From positions 142,647 through 206,646 of the forward strand of contig CALXMP010000005.1 in the NCBI GenBank assembly GCA_944389505.1: DNA of 64,000 nt, read 5' to 3'. Origin of the DNA: an uncultured Spirochaetaceae bacterium (lineage in GTDB: Bacteria > Spirochaetota > Spirochaetia > Sphaerochaetales > Sphaerochaetaceae). Made by a program: the position numbers and the translations under genes. Shown one piece after another: positions 9,358 to 18,644 of this stretch (position 1 is its first letter; every line of letters starts with the position of its first letter). The notes under the pieces are model-generated. The model worked only from the letters and a program-made list of their open reading frames with translations. It was not told the DNA's origin and did no database searches.

Positions 9358-10730
9358 TCCTTCTTCCTTAGAAGCTTAGCTGATACGCATGCGCAGATTA
9401 TCGTGGTAGGAATCGATACCCCGACATTTGAGATAAGCATCATAATGCCAAGTGCAGTGGCTCCATCGCTTATGAAGCGCTGAAGTATGAAGAGGACAGG
9501 TATTCTCAGGACGAATATCTTCACGAAATTCAGCACAAGTGTTATCTTCGTTCGTCCAAGTCCCAGGAGGAAATCCATGCCTGCACCGTTGAGGGCTATG
9601 CCAAGACAGCTGAAGGCATCGAAGAGGAAGATCCTGCTTATCGTGTCATGGAATGATGCATCGAGACCCGATCTGCTTGTTGAGAAAAGCCTTATCAGGG
9701 GTTCATCAAGCATGAAAAGGAATGCAAGGGCTATGAGGCTCACTGTGAATGTTATGACGATATTGGCTACATATGCCTTTATGGCCCTGTCATATTTCTT
9801 TGCGCCATAATTCTGGCTTACAATCGCACTGGAGGCATCGGAGAAGCCGTTTTCGAAGTTCGATGCTATCCCGCACATATTGTTTGATATCCCCAAGGCT
9901 CCTATCATCTCGGCACCATATGATGCGGCCAATGAGCTTACGACCACCTTTCCCAGAGAGAATGTCGAGTCCTCTATGGCAACCGGATATGAGATTCCTA
10001 TGAGCGATTTTGTGTATTCCTTCTTTCCTTTGAAGATAAGTCTGGGATTCACGTAGAAAATACTCGATCTATCGAAGATGTGCGTAAGTGAATATGCTGC
10101 GAAGAGCGCATAGGTGATCAGGGTTGCAAGTGCTATGAACGTTATGCCTTTATCAAGGGCATAGATGAAGAATGCAGATAGGCCAAGCTTTACGATCATG
10201 GAGGCTATATTGATGACCATGATTACACCGGTGCGTCCACGGGTCTTCTCTATATTTATGTAGACAAGATTGATGAAGTTCAGAGCAGATGCGATAAGCA
10301 GGATTCTGAAATACAGGGCGCCTTCCTTTATGAATTCCTCTGGTGTGCTTATTGCTCTGAGGATATCGGGGACAAATGGTATCATCAGGATGAAGAGAAC
10401 CGAGAGAGCCATAAGCAGTCTGATAAGCGTATTCATCAGTATGCTTACCTTTCCATTATCCCCTGCACCATATGCCCTGTTTATAAGGATCATCGATCCG
10501 GTGATTAGTCCTGAGCCTATTGCATTCAGGATCATCCTCAGCTGGTTGAGATAGGCTACTGCTGATACATCGATCGTGCCCAGATGGCTTGCCATCATCG
10601 TATCAAGGATGGAGAAGAGGCAGTTGAACAGGGCAAAGACTGCCAGAGGTGTCCCTACCTGGATTATAAGACCATAGAGATTTCCCGAGAGCGAATACTC
10701 TCGGAATTCCGTTTCAGTCATCCGTCCCAT
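9354..10730 (-). CDS. MATE family multidrug/cation antiporter
   Basis: About 458 residues with the 12-helix MATE pattern in two halves: an N-half beginning YGLIIQVGTPLAVFALFNCLFSILDTMMASHLG and a C-half with AALGISNNMCGIASNFENGFSDASSAIVSQNYGAKKYDRA, the usual region linking helices 7 and 8. Such pumps export drugs or metabolites with Na+ or H+. The open frame reaches 10790, but MGRMTETEF at 10730 (or the ATG at 10721) is a better start and avoids overlapping the divergent pump; no strong Shine-Dalgarno decides it. It is divergent from another MATE gene, with about 100 bases between the starts. Confidence 0.9.
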   Translation of the reverse strand: MGRMTETEFREYSLSGNLYGLIIQVGTPLAVFALFNCLFSILDTMMASHLGTIDVSAVAYLNQLRMILNAIGSGLITGSMILINRAYGAGDNGKVSILMNTLIRLLMALSVLFILMIPFVPDILRAISTPEEFIKEGALYFRILLIASALNFINLVYINIEKTRGRTGVIMVINIASMIVKLGLSAFFIYALDKGITFIALATLITYALFAAYSLTHIFDRSSIFYVNPRLIFKGKKEYTKSLIGISYPVAIEDSTFSLGKVVVSSLAASYGAEMIGALGISNNMCGIASNFENGFSDASSAIVSQNYGAKKYDRAIKAYVANIVITFTVSLIALAFLFMLDEPLIRLFSTSRSGLDASFHDTISRIFLFDAFSCLGIALNGAGMDFLLGLGRTKITLVLNFVKIFVLRIPVLFILQRFISDGATALGIMMLISNVGVSIPTTIICACVSAKLLRKKD

Positions 10731-10831
10731 CAGCGTATCCCACCGCTGATTCTGCTCCAAATCGTCTTGCAATGGAAGCCATAATTGCAAAAAACTCTCA
10801 GCTGATGCTACATTGTCCTCCGGAGGGATGT

Positions 10832-12151
10832 ATGGAGAGCAGACTTACGGAGGGAAGCGTTGCGAAGGCGCTTATTGGATTCACGCTTCCGCTTGTTCTC
10901 AGCGGCCTGTTCCAGCAGCTGTTCAATTGGGTTGATGCATTCATTGTAGGCAATGTGAACGGGGAAGCTGCTTTGGCAGGTATAGGAGCAACTACCTCCA
11001 TATATAATCTCTTCGTAACAGTGCTTACAGGATTCACAGCAGGCGTCTCTGTTCTCACAGCGCAGCAGTATGGCAGAGGGGAGAAAGACAGGATAAGGTC
11101 TACGCTCTCTTCCTATTCGCTTCTCCTCGGTATTGTATTTCTGATAATCGCATTGGCTGGGATAGCATTCACTGACAGGATTCTGGCTATCATGGATACG
11201 CCAGATAGGATACTGCCGAGTGCTTCAGGCTATCTGGGGATAGTCCTTGCCGGAGTTCCGTTCCTTGCTGTCTACAATGTATTCTCTGCTGTCCTTCGCG
11301 GTATAGGCAACAGCAGAGCTCCGTTCATGGCAATCCTTGTCTCTTCCGTATCGAATGTCATCCTCGATCTTGTCTTTGTCGCAGGTATGGGGTGGGGTGC
11401 TACAGGCGCTGCCGCCGCAACTGTAATTGCACAGGCGGCAATGACCCTGTTCATTGTATTCTATGCATGGATCAGGTATCCGGAGCTGAGGTTCATGGTC
11501 TCACTTTCCTCTATCCATGGAAGATCTGTCCATGAAGGTCTTTCATTCGGTATGCCCACTGCAATCCAGTCCGGAGCAACCTCAATCGGCAGTGTGATCC
11601 TTCAGCAGTTCATGAATGGATTCGGGGCTGCTACGGTTGCTGCGATCACGACGGCTTATCGTATCGATACGGTAATACTCCTTCCAATCATCAATTTAGG
11701 CTCTGGCATAGCGACCGTCGTGGCCCAGAACATAGGAGCAGGGAAGAATGACAGAGCCAGAAGTGCCATACATGCAGGGCTTAAGATGATGACTGCTGTC
11801 TCTCTGATACTGACCATGCTTGTATTCATAGCAGGGGAGCCTCTGATATCGCTTTTCGGACTTACCGCCGAGACTACGGCAATCGGAGGAGCATTCTTCA
11901 ACAGGATTGCGGCCTTCTATATTGTGTTCGGCCTCAGCACTGCTATCAGGGGATACATCGAGGGAATCGGGGATATGCTCTTCTCGGGTTTACTCGGAGT
12001 GGTGTCTCTTATTGTCAGGATTGCCTGTTCATATATCTTCAGGGATGTATTCGGGAATATGGTGATAGCCTATGCTGAGATATTCGCATGGATCTTCATG
12101 CTGATTGTCTATATTCTCCGCTATCTTCAGAAGACCCGGCGATTAGGATGA
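10832..12151 (+). CDS. MATE family efflux transporter
   Basis: A 440-residue MATE protein starting MESRLTEGSVAKALIGFTLPLVLSGLFQQLFNWVDAFIVGN, where the FNWVDAFIVG stretch is typical of the DinF/NorM-like branch; the second half starts at GMPTAIQSGATSIGSVILQQFMNGFG. The ATG at 10832 is chosen because GGAGGG lies five bases upstream; an open frame extends 20 codons further into the divergent promoter region. The pump is only distantly similar to its divergent neighbour, so this looks like co-location rather than a recent duplication. Substrate unknown. Confidence 0.92.
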   Translation: MESRLTEGSVAKALIGFTLPLVLSGLFQQLFNWVDAFIVGNVNGEAALAGIGATTSIYNLFVTVLTGFTAGVSVLTAQQYGRGEKDRIRSTLSSYSLLLGIVFLIIALAGIAFTDRILAIMDTPDRILPSASGYLGIVLAGVPFLAVYNVFSAVLRGIGNSRAPFMAILVSSVSNVILDLVFVAGMGWGATGAAAATVIAQAAMTLFIVFYAWIRYPELRFMVSLSSIHGRSVHEGLSFGMPTAIQSGATSIGSVILQQFMNGFGAATVAAITTAYRIDTVILLPIINLGSGIATVVAQNIGAGKNDRARSAIHAGLKMMTAVSLILTMLVFIAGEPLISLFGLTAETTAIGGAFFNRIAAFYIVFGLSTAIRGYIEGIGDMLFSGLLGVVSLIVRIACSYIFRDVFGNMVIAYAEIFAWIFMLIVYILRYLQKTRRLG

Positions 12152-12156
12152 GGCAG

Positions 12157-12186
12157 AAAAAATCCTGCGCCATCTCTGACGCAGGA
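12157..12186 (-). terminator. Intrinsic terminator of adhE (shared with the MATE gene)
   Basis: TCCTGCG (12163-12169) pairs with CGCAGGA (12180-12186). On the minus strand the stem is followed by a T-run (complement of gaaaaaa at 12156-12162). Confidence 0.88.
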
Positions 12187-12205
12187 ATTACAATCAGCAA
12201 GCTGA

Positions 12206-14866
12206 TTATTTCTCTTCTGTCCAGGCTCTTCCGTAGAAGGAGTCGAGATAGAGCTGCTTGATCTGGCTGATCAGCGGATAGCGCGGGTTGGAACCTGTGC
12301 ACTGATCATCGAATGCCTTCACTGAAAGCTCATCGACCTGAGCGAGGAACTCATTCTCATCGACGCCCCAGTCCTTGATCGATGCAGGGATGTTCAGCTC
12401 TTTCTTGAGCTTCTCGATGCCATCGATAAGAGCCTGTACCTTATCTTCCATGCTCATCTTCGAAGTGGTTGCGATGTAATCGGTGTTCTTCGTATCGTTG
12501 AGAGCCATAGAGATGTAGTCGGCTGCACGTGCATACCTTGAGATTACAGAAGGATACTCGTACTGCGGGAAGGATGCCTGCTTTGTAGGATTGTCATTTG
12601 CATTGAAGCGGATGATGTTCGTAAGAAGCAGAGCATTTGCCATTCCGTGTGGTACGTGGAATGCAGCACCGAGCTTATGAGCCATTGAGTGGCAGAGACC
12701 GAGGAATGCATTGGAGAATGCCATACCCGCCATTGTGGATGCATCGTGCATCTTCTCCCTTGCTTTCTTGTTTGTTCCATCGGCATAGGCCTGCGGCAGA
12801 TACTTGAATACGATCCTTGCAGCCTCAAGAGCCAGCGGATTCGTGAAATCCGTGCTCATTGATGAGACGAGAGCCTCAAGCGCATGGGTGAGTACATCGA
12901 TACCGCAGGAAGCTGTAAGTCCCTTTGGCTGACCCATTGCGAGCTCGCTGTCGACGATAGCCATGGTCGGTGTGAGCGCATAGTCTGCGATAGCCCACTT
13001 CATTCCTGTGTTCTCGTCTGTGATGATTGCGAATGGTGTGACCTCAGAACCTGTTCCGGATGTTGTCGGGATACATACGAGATCGGCCTTCTTGCCCATG
13101 TCTGGGAATGAGTAGATTCTCTTCCTGATATCCATGAACCTGAGAGCAAGACCCTCGAACTTTACTTCCGGGTGCTCATAGAGAAGCCATATGATCTTTG
13201 CCGCATCCATCGGAGAGCCACCGCCGACTGCGATGATTACATCCGGCTTGTATGCATTGACAAGCTCCATAGCTGTGTTGATTGTACCGAGTGTCGGATC
13301 TGGCTTGACCTGATGGAATACCTCTGTCTCAACGCCGATCTTCTGCAGGGTCTCTGTGATGCGGTCAATCATACCGGAGGAGAAGAGGAAGCTGTCTGTT
13401 ACGATGAATGCTCTCTTCTTTGTCTCAAGCTCCTGAAGAGCAACTGGCAGAGAACCGTACTTGAAGTAAATCTTCGGTGGAAGCTTGAACCAGAGCATGT
13501 TTTCCCTCCTTTCCGCTACTGTCTTGATGTTCAGAAGATGCTTCGGGCCTACATTCTCTGATATAGAGTTGTTTCCCCAGCTTCCGCATCCGAGCGTGAG
13601 AGATGGCTCAAGACGGAAGTTGTAGATGTCACCGATAGCGCCCTGGGATGCAGGCATATTGATAAGAACACGGCTTGTCTTTACTGTCTTGCCGTATGTG
13701 TTGATCTTATCCTGCTCCTTCTCATCACAGTAGAGAACGGATGTATGGCCGAAACCACCGAGTGCGATGAGCTTTGCAGCCATTGCAGCGCCTTCGCCGA
13801 AGTTATCGCATGAATACATTCCAAGGACAGGGGAGAGCTTCTCATGTGCGAATGGCTCGTCCATCTCGATTCTCTTGACCTCACCGATGAGGACCTTTGT
13901 TGTTGATGGAACTGTGAATCCTGCAATCTCTGCGATCTTTACAGCAGGCTGTCCTACGATCTTCGGGTTTACAGAGCCCCTCTTCGGATCAAGGATGATT
14001 GGCTCGAGAAGCGCAAGCTCTTCCTTTGTGAGGAAGTGTGCTCCCTGCTCCTTGAATTCCTTCTTTACCTCATTATAGATGTCCTTGTGGACGACAACGG
14101 CCTGCTCGGAAGCACAGACAACACCGTTATCGAATGTCTTTGACATAAGAATCGATGCAACAGCCATCTTGATGTTGCAGTTCTTGTCCAGGAGGGCAGG
14201 TGTGTTTCCAGCACCTACGCCGATTGCAGGCTTACCCGATGAATAAGCGGACTTGACCATTCCAGGACCGCCTGTAGCGAGGATGAGGTTTACGAGAGGA
14301 TGCTTCATCAGATAGTCTGTCTTCTCCATCGTAGGCTCTTCGATGAATGCGATGATATCCTCAGGAGCACCTGCCTTCACAGCAGCCTCAAGAACGATGC
14401 GTGCAGCATCGCATGTGCACTTCTTTGCTCTCGGATGAGGGGAGAAGATGATTGCATTCCTTGTCTTGAGTGCTATGAGTGACTTGAAGATAGCTGTTGA
14501 TGTCGGGTTTGTTGTCGGGATGATTCCGCAGATAACGCCCTTTGGCTCTGCGATCTTCTTGATTCCGAAGCCCATATCATCCTCGATGATGCCGCAGGTC
14601 TTATCATCCTTGTATTTATGGAAGATATATTCAGCAGCGAAGTGATTCTTTATTACCTTGTCCTCGATGATTCCCATGCCGGTCTCAGCGACAGCATCCT
14701 GTGCAAGAGAGATTCTTGCGTTGTTTGCCGCGATTGCAGCTGCACGGAAGATCTCATCGACCTTTTCCTGCGGATAGTTCGCATATACGAGCTGTGCGCG
14801 CTTGACTCTCTCGATCATTTCCTGAAGCTCGAGCTGGCCAGGGAAGAGTTCATTGACTTCTGCCAT
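12206..14866 (-). CDS. adhE: Bifunctional acetaldehyde-CoA/alcohol dehydrogenase AdhE
   Basis: An 886-residue fusion that reduces acetyl-CoA to acetaldehyde and then to ethanol, regenerating NAD+ in fermentation. The N-terminal half is a CoA-acylating aldehyde dehydrogenase (PTTNPTSTAIFKSLIALKTRNAII, catalytic cysteine in FDNGVVCASEQAVVV near residue 245). The C-terminal half, from about residue 455, is an iron-dependent alcohol dehydrogenase (GGGSPMDAAKIIW, TTSGTGSEVTPFAI, and the iron-binding histidines in GLCHSMAHKLGAAFHVPHGMANA). Length is that of complete AdhE, which normally forms helical filaments (spirosomes). The Shine-Dalgarno AAGGAG precedes the ATG and a strong promoter lies upstream. 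Confidence 0.97.
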   Translation of the reverse strand: MAEVNELFPGQLELQEMIERVKRAQLVYANYPQEKVDEIFRAAAIAANNARISLAQDAVAETGMGIIEDKVIKNHFAAEYIFHKYKDDKTCGIIEDDMGFGIKKIAEPKGVICGIIPTTNPTSTAIFKSLIALKTRNAIIFSPHPRAKKCTCDAARIVLEAAVKAGAPEDIIAFIEEPTMEKTDYLMKHPLVNLILATGGPGMVKSAYSSGKPAIGVGAGNTPALLDKNCNIKMAVASILMSKTFDNGVVCASEQAVVVHKDIYNEVKKEFKEQGAHFLTKEELALLEPIILDPKRGSVNPKIVGQPAVKIAEIAGFTVPSTTKVLIGEVKRIEMDEPFAHEKLSPVLGMYSCDNFGEGAAMAAKLIALGGFGHTSVLYCDEKEQDKINTYGKTVKTSRVLINMPASQGAIGDIYNFRLEPSLTLGCGSWGNNSISENVGPKHLLNIKTVAERRENMLWFKLPPKIYFKYGSLPVALQELETKKRAFIVTDSFLFSSGMIDRITETLQKIGVETEVFHQVKPDPTLGTINTAMELVNAYKPDVIIAVGGGSPMDAAKIIWLLYEHPEVKFEGLALRFMDIRKRIYSFPDMGKKADLVCIPTTSGTGSEVTPFAIITDENTGMKWAIADYALTPTMAIVDSELAMGQPKGLTASCGIDVLTHALEALVSSMSTDFTNPLALEAARIVFKYLPQAYADGTNKKAREKMHDASTMAGMAFSNAFLGLCHSMAHKLGAAFHVPHGMANALLLTNIIRFNANDNPTKQASFPQYEYPSVISRYARAADYISMALNDTKNTDYIATTSKMSMEDKVQALIDGIEKLKKELNIPASIKDWGVDENEFLAQVDELSVKAFDDQCTGSNPRYPLISQIKQLYLDSFYGRAWTEEK

Positions 14867-14893
14867 ATTTTACTCCTTATATATCGATAAATT

Positions 14894-14923
14894 TATATAC
14901 ATAGAATCGGGCAACAGTGTCAA
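14894..14923 (-). promoter_or_regulatory. Strong sigma-70-type promoter of adhE
   Basis: On the minus strand TTGACA (14918-14923) and TATATA (14894-14899) are 18 bases apart. The start point would be about 20 bases before the AdhE ATG at 14866, leaving room for the AAGGAG Shine-Dalgarno. Confidence 0.75.
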
Positions 14924-14942
14924 TATATATTATATAATCAGG

Positions 14943-15986
14943 TCATAAAAAGAGATAGTCCGATATTGAAAATAAAATTAAAAGAACAGTTATGGCTATT
15001 AATGTGAATGCAGGAATATTATTTGATGAGATGTGGCTATTTTTGTGCATGTCGGATGCAAGAGTTCTCTGTACTTTCTCTGCAAGGGATCCTTTCTGTT
15101 CATGAAAGGATGCCAGAAGTGCGCTGAAGATCGATAGTACCTGTCCGAGGAAACCGCTCTGGGGTGCAATGGCCCTTGAGAACCCCTGTGAGAGCGCTAT
15201 TGAGGCAGACAGTTTGAAGCTTTTAAGCATCGCAGCCTGCACAGCACCGTCAGTGATGGGGAATGAGAGAATCCTGAAGAGGACCTTCCCGGATGGGGTA
15301 AGGATGGAGGAGATCATGAGGAATATGAACAGCAATATGTGGGGCAGGATTCTGACCTTCCTGCCTGTGGCTCTCTGGAATATGATGCATGAAACCGCTG
15401 CTGCCGCTGCTATTGCTGGATTTCCGATTGGGATCAGTGCCAGAGCAGATAGGATGAAAGCAAGGATTGCTATCCTGCTGCTTTTTTCTTCCCCGCTGTT
15501 TTCTATCGTATAGGATATCTCCGGGATCTCGATCCTTTTTGATACTGCTGCTGTCAGGATGGAGGCGGGGAGGGATAGTATAAGCATAATAGGAAGGATG
15601 GATAGTGCGCCATTTCCTGCATACAGTGAGGCAATGCCGATCTGTGCCGCATCAGAGACAAGAGCGCCTGCTGCGGATATGGAATAGACAGAGATTCTTT
15701 TAGAGAATCTTTTCAGGAAGAACATCGTAAATCCTGCAAGTACTGTCTGGGTGAGGGACATAAGAAAGAAAGGGGAGAATAGCGTACCGGAGATATATGA
15801 TGTTCCGATTGCCTTTACCAGCAGAAGAATGGAGAACTCATTGATAGGCAGGCTGAGTGCAGCCATGACCGGGATATTCGCAAGACCGATTCTGAAGAAT
15901 GGCACGACCCTTGGAATGAGAAGCTCTATAGCGGAAAGAAAGAGGGATAACGCCCCGAGGTATGCTATTCTATCCCGATATCGCAT
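14943..15986 (-). CDS. Gx transporter family membrane protein (HepS1-like S component) with a T-like C-terminal half
   Basis: A 347-residue membrane protein. The N-terminal half (RIAYLGALSLFLSAIELLIPRVVPFFRIGLANIP...) matches the Gx transporter/HepS1 family, an ECF-type substrate-binding membrane component; the FRIGLANIP loop is diagnostic. The C-terminal half (residues about 170-320, with ILTPSGKVLFRILSFPITDGAVQAAMLKSFKLSASIALSQ) resembles a CbiQ/EcfT coupling subunit, suggesting an S-T fusion. The preceding gene encodes the NusG-II-like protein usually paired with this family and overlaps its start by 17 bases, so the two are co-translated. An ATPase subunit is not present nearby. The substrate of the family is unproven (quinone or isoprenoid precursors have been suggested). 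Confidence 0.78.
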   Translation of the reverse strand: MRYRDRIAYLGALSLFLSAIELLIPRVVPFFRIGLANIPVMAALSLPINEFSILLLVKAIGTSYISGTLFSPFFLMSLTQTVLAGFTMFFLKRFSKRISVYSISAAGALVSDAAQIGIASLYAGNGALSILPIMLILSLPASILTAAVSKRIEIPEISYTIENSGEEKSSRIAILAFILSALALIPIGNPAIAAAAAVSCIIFQRATGRKVRILPHILLFIFLMISSILTPSGKVLFRILSFPITDGAVQAAMLKSFKLSASIALSQGFSRAIAPQSGFLGQVLSIFSALLASFHEQKGSLAEKVQRTLASDMHKNSHISSNNIPAFTLIAITVLLILFSISDYLFL

Positions 15987-16332
15987 CGGCTTCTCCTTCT
16001 GATGAGCTTACTGCTATTACTCTGTTTGGCAGGCAGCAGAGGGTATCGGACCATCCTGCCTTGATACATATCCCATTAGGACAGGGGGAGGAGACAACCC
16101 TCGCTTTCCCATCCCTGATCTCTATTACCGTTTCTCCGAGAGGACCGTCAAAGCTATGGAAGCCATCCTCTGAGAGTGAGAATGCGTACTCATGTCCATC
16201 GGCGCTGACTTCAAGGATATCCCCTCCGCTTCCCGCTGCGGCTATCGCTGACAGAACTATCGCCCCACCATAGATCAGGAATATTATGAAGTCTGGAAGC
16301 TTTGGTCCGGCCATGCTCTGATGATAATCCAT
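15970..16332 (-). CDS. NusG domain II-containing protein
   Basis: A 120-residue protein: one N-terminal transmembrane helix (FIIFLIYGGAIVLSAIAAAG) followed by an external beta-rich NusG domain II (EVSADGHEYAFSL, then GETVIEIRDGKARVVSSPCPNGICIKAGW and SDTLCCLPNRVIAVSSS). The SPCPNGIC...CLPNRV cysteine pattern is characteristic of this family, which usually sits beside Gx transporter genes. Function is unknown; the paired cysteines may bind metal or form a disulphide. Start uncertain: the ATG at 16332 or the one at 16314; neither has a good Shine-Dalgarno. The 3' end overlaps the Gx transporter start. Confidence 0.85.
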   Translation of the reverse strand: MDYHQSMAGPKLPDFIIFLIYGGAIVLSAIAAAGSGGDILEVSADGHEYAFSLSEDGFHSFDGPLGETVIEIRDGKARVVSSPCPNGICIKAGWSDTLCCLPNRVIAVSSSEGEADAISG

Positions 16333-16430
16333 TCAGGAGGTTTGTGACATATCGCGGATGTCTGTTCTTTCTGTGAAGTTTGGGGGCTATCTATTGAAAT
16401 TGGCTTTGCCTTCCGGGAAACTTCCGTTGT

Positions 16431-17126
16431 ATGAAACTGATATACATTGTCGAGGATCATGAAGTAATCTGCCAGGGCGTTGTCCAGTATCTGTCCCTCT
16501 CCGGATATGATGCAAAGGGTTTTAAGTCCCTGGAAGAGGCGAGGACTGCTTTCTCAGAAGCAGTGCCTGATCTGCTTGTCGAAGATGTCATGCTCCCAGA
16601 TGGAGACGGGTTCTCATTTGTAAAGGAGATGAAGGCAAAGTATCCTTCGCTTCCTGTGATATTCCTTACAGCACGCGTCGATGAGTCGGACAGGATTCTT
16701 GGGTTCGAGCTGGGTGCTGATGATTACATCACGAAGCCATTCAGCCCGAAGGAGCTTGTACTCAGGATTCAGGCGCTGTTCCGCAGACTTGATGAATCAG
16801 GCACTGTCTTAGGCCATGTATACTCATACTCCGATCCCGATGGCAATTCGCTTGTGATCGATGATAATGAACACGTACTTACGATCAATGGAAGCCCGGT
16901 ATCGCTGACAGCAGCGGAATGGAGAATCGTGTTCTGCCTTGCAACGAATGCCCCGAATCTCATAACAAGAGCGCAGATACTTGAGGAGTGCTTTGATTAT
17001 AGCTTCGAGAGCTATGAACGCGTCGTAGATACCCATATAAAGAACATAAGGGCGAAGCTTAAGCCTGGGACATGGATAGATACAGTCCGTGGATACGGCT
17101 ACCGGTTCTCCGGAAAGAAGGGCTGA
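16431..17126 (+). CDS. OmpR/PhoB-type response regulator
   Basis: 231 residues. The receiver domain (1-115) has the acidic pair in VEDHE, the phosphoacceptor Asp52 in VEDVMLPDGDG, Thr in FLTAR and Lys in DDYITKPFSP. The C-terminal winged-helix domain (about 130-229) includes LTAAEWRIVFCLATN, SYERVVDTHIKNIRAKL and the closing TVRGYGYRF, typical of OmpR-family DNA-binding domains. It is followed after six bases by a sensor kinase, so the two form a system. The signal is unknown. The gene is divergent from the NusG-II/Gx transporter pair, which is a plausible but unproven target. Confidence 0.95.
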   Translation: MKLIYIVEDHEVICQGVVQYLSLSGYDAKGFKSLEEARTAFSEAVPDLLVEDVMLPDGDGFSFVKEMKAKYPSLPVIFLTARVDESDRILGFELGADDYITKPFSPKELVLRIQALFRRLDESGTVLGHVYSYSDPDGNSLVIDDNEHVLTINGSPVSLTAAEWRIVFCLATNAPNLITRAQILEECFDYSFESYERVVDTHIKNIRAKLKPGTWIDTVRGYGYRFSGKKG

Positions 17127-17132
17127 TAGAAA

Positions 17133-18644
17133 GTGCGTCACCAGTTCTTCCGCATGTTCCTTTCCATAGCCCTGATTATCTTCGTGCTTGTCATGGTACA
17201 GATAGCTATGGTCTTTGTGGGGAATTACCGCTTTCTTGCGGAGAACTGGAAGCGTGAGGTATTCGAGGAGTTCGCCTCCTCTGTTCGCCGTGCTATCCAG
17301 CGCATAGGCTCTGCCGATAATGAGGCTGTCATAAGCATGATTGCCGATAGCTCTTCCGAAAGGGTCTCAGGCCTTATACTCAGGGATGGCAATGGTGATT
17401 TCGTTGCTTCCCTTGGCTTCTCTCCCGATGGAGAAGAGGTTCCGAGCCCGCGTGAGGCCGATTCCCCGCGGATACCGTCTGGGAGGCTGTCTGCATTCTA
17501 TCAGAAGAAAATAGATTATAAGGAGGTCAGGATAGCTCCCGCCCGCTATGAGCTGGCAATAGCAGCATCCGGAGAGCTTCCATTTGTCCAGAGCATAGAT
17601 TTCCGTCCGATAGCCGCCAGGACACAGCCTTCATCCAGGGTTAGCCTTCCGGCAGTCCTTACAGATCAGGACATCGCAGGAACGATAATGGTCTCATTCA
17701 ACGGCGATCCGCAGGGATATATCGATGTCCTTGTATATAAGCTCAGCCTGTATGCTCCTACAGCATTCGCCCTGCGTGAGATAATCGTTGTGTTCATAAT
17801 CTCCCTCCCTCTTTCCTTCCTAATCGCGCTGCTGCTAGCTGCGCTGTATTCAAAGAGGACCGAGCGGGGAGTCCGGGATATCCAGACGGCGCTTCAGAAG
17901 CTTTCCGCTGGCGATTTTGATATCAGGCTACCAAAGCAGAATACAGTCGAGATGTCAGAGATCGCCTCTTCAATCGAGACGCTGGCTATGGATCTCAAGC
18001 GGCATCAGCAATCCAGGAAGGAGTGGATAAGGAATATCTCCCATGACCTGAATACGCCTCTTGCCTCAATACAGCTTCTGGTAGATGGAGCAATTGATGG
18101 TATATTCCCTGTGGATCAGGAATTCCTGGATAAGCTGAAGGCAGAGGTCGGAACTCTTGCGATGAGGATATCATCGGTAAGGTACTATTCATATCTCCTG
18201 TCGCCCGATGCTGAGGCTAGGAAGGAGCACCTGTCCCTGCCTTCTGCATTCCCTGGGGATATCATTGAGGGATGTACTGTCGATGGCGATGCTGTGCTCG
18301 ACGCAGATCCACAGCTCCTGTGGAGGGCTATGAAGGAGATCGTGGAGAATGCCAGGGAGTATGGCAACCCCGAAGAGAGTCCTTTCATAAAGCTTTACAG
18401 AGGCTTAGGCAATGGTGTTATCGAGGTCAGGAACCATGGATCACTTCCAAAGCCGCTGCCTCAGTTCTTCGAGCCATGGGCAAGAGGGGATGATTCCCGC
18501 ACCGAAGGGGGCTCGGGAATGGGTCTCCCGATTGTCTATCAGATAATGGATCTCCACGGGGGAAGCATTACGATAGGGGAGAAGGGAGGATATGTGTATG
18601 TCTCCCTCATCTTCCCAGATGCATCATCCGCTCTCCTGTCTTGA
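17133..18644 (+). CDS. Sensor histidine kinase, partner of the preceding regulator
   Basis: A 503-residue membrane kinase. An N-terminal helix (MFLSIALIIFVLVMVQIAMVF) and a second near residue 215-235 (EIIVVFIISLPLSFLIALLLAAL) flank an extracytoplasmic sensor region; a HAMP domain follows. The phospho-accepting histidine lies in RNISHDLNTPLASIQLLV, and the ATP-binding domain shows an N box (KEIVENAREYG) and G box (GGSGMGLPIVYQIM). The start is a GTG six bases after the regulator's stop, preceded by a purine-rich AAGAAGGG; an ATG at 17154 is an alternative. Its 3' end overlaps the convergent phosphoesterase gene by 38 bases. Confidence 0.93.
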   Translation: MRHQFFRMFLSIALIIFVLVMVQIAMVFVGNYRFLAENWKREVFEEFASSVRRAIQRIGSADNEAVISMIADSSSERVSGLILRDGNGDFVASLGFSPDGEEVPSPREADSPRIPSGRLSAFYQKKIDYKEVRIAPARYELAIAASGELPFVQSIDFRPIAARTQPSSRVSLPAVLTDQDIAGTIMVSFNGDPQGYIDVLVYKLSLYAPTAFALREIIVVFIISLPLSFLIALLLAALYSKRTERGVRDIQTALQKLSAGDFDIRLPKQNTVEMSEIASSIETLAMDLKRHQQSRKEWIRNISHDLNTPLASIQLLVDGAIDGIFPVDQEFLDKLKAEVGTLAMRISSVRYYSYLLSPDAEARKEHLSLPSAFPGDIIEGCTVDGDAVLDADPQLLWRAMKEIVENAREYGNPEESPFIKLYRGLGNGVIEVRNHGSLPKPLPQFFEPWARGDDSRTEGGSGMGLPIVYQIMDLHGGSITIGEKGGYVYVSLIFPDASSALLS

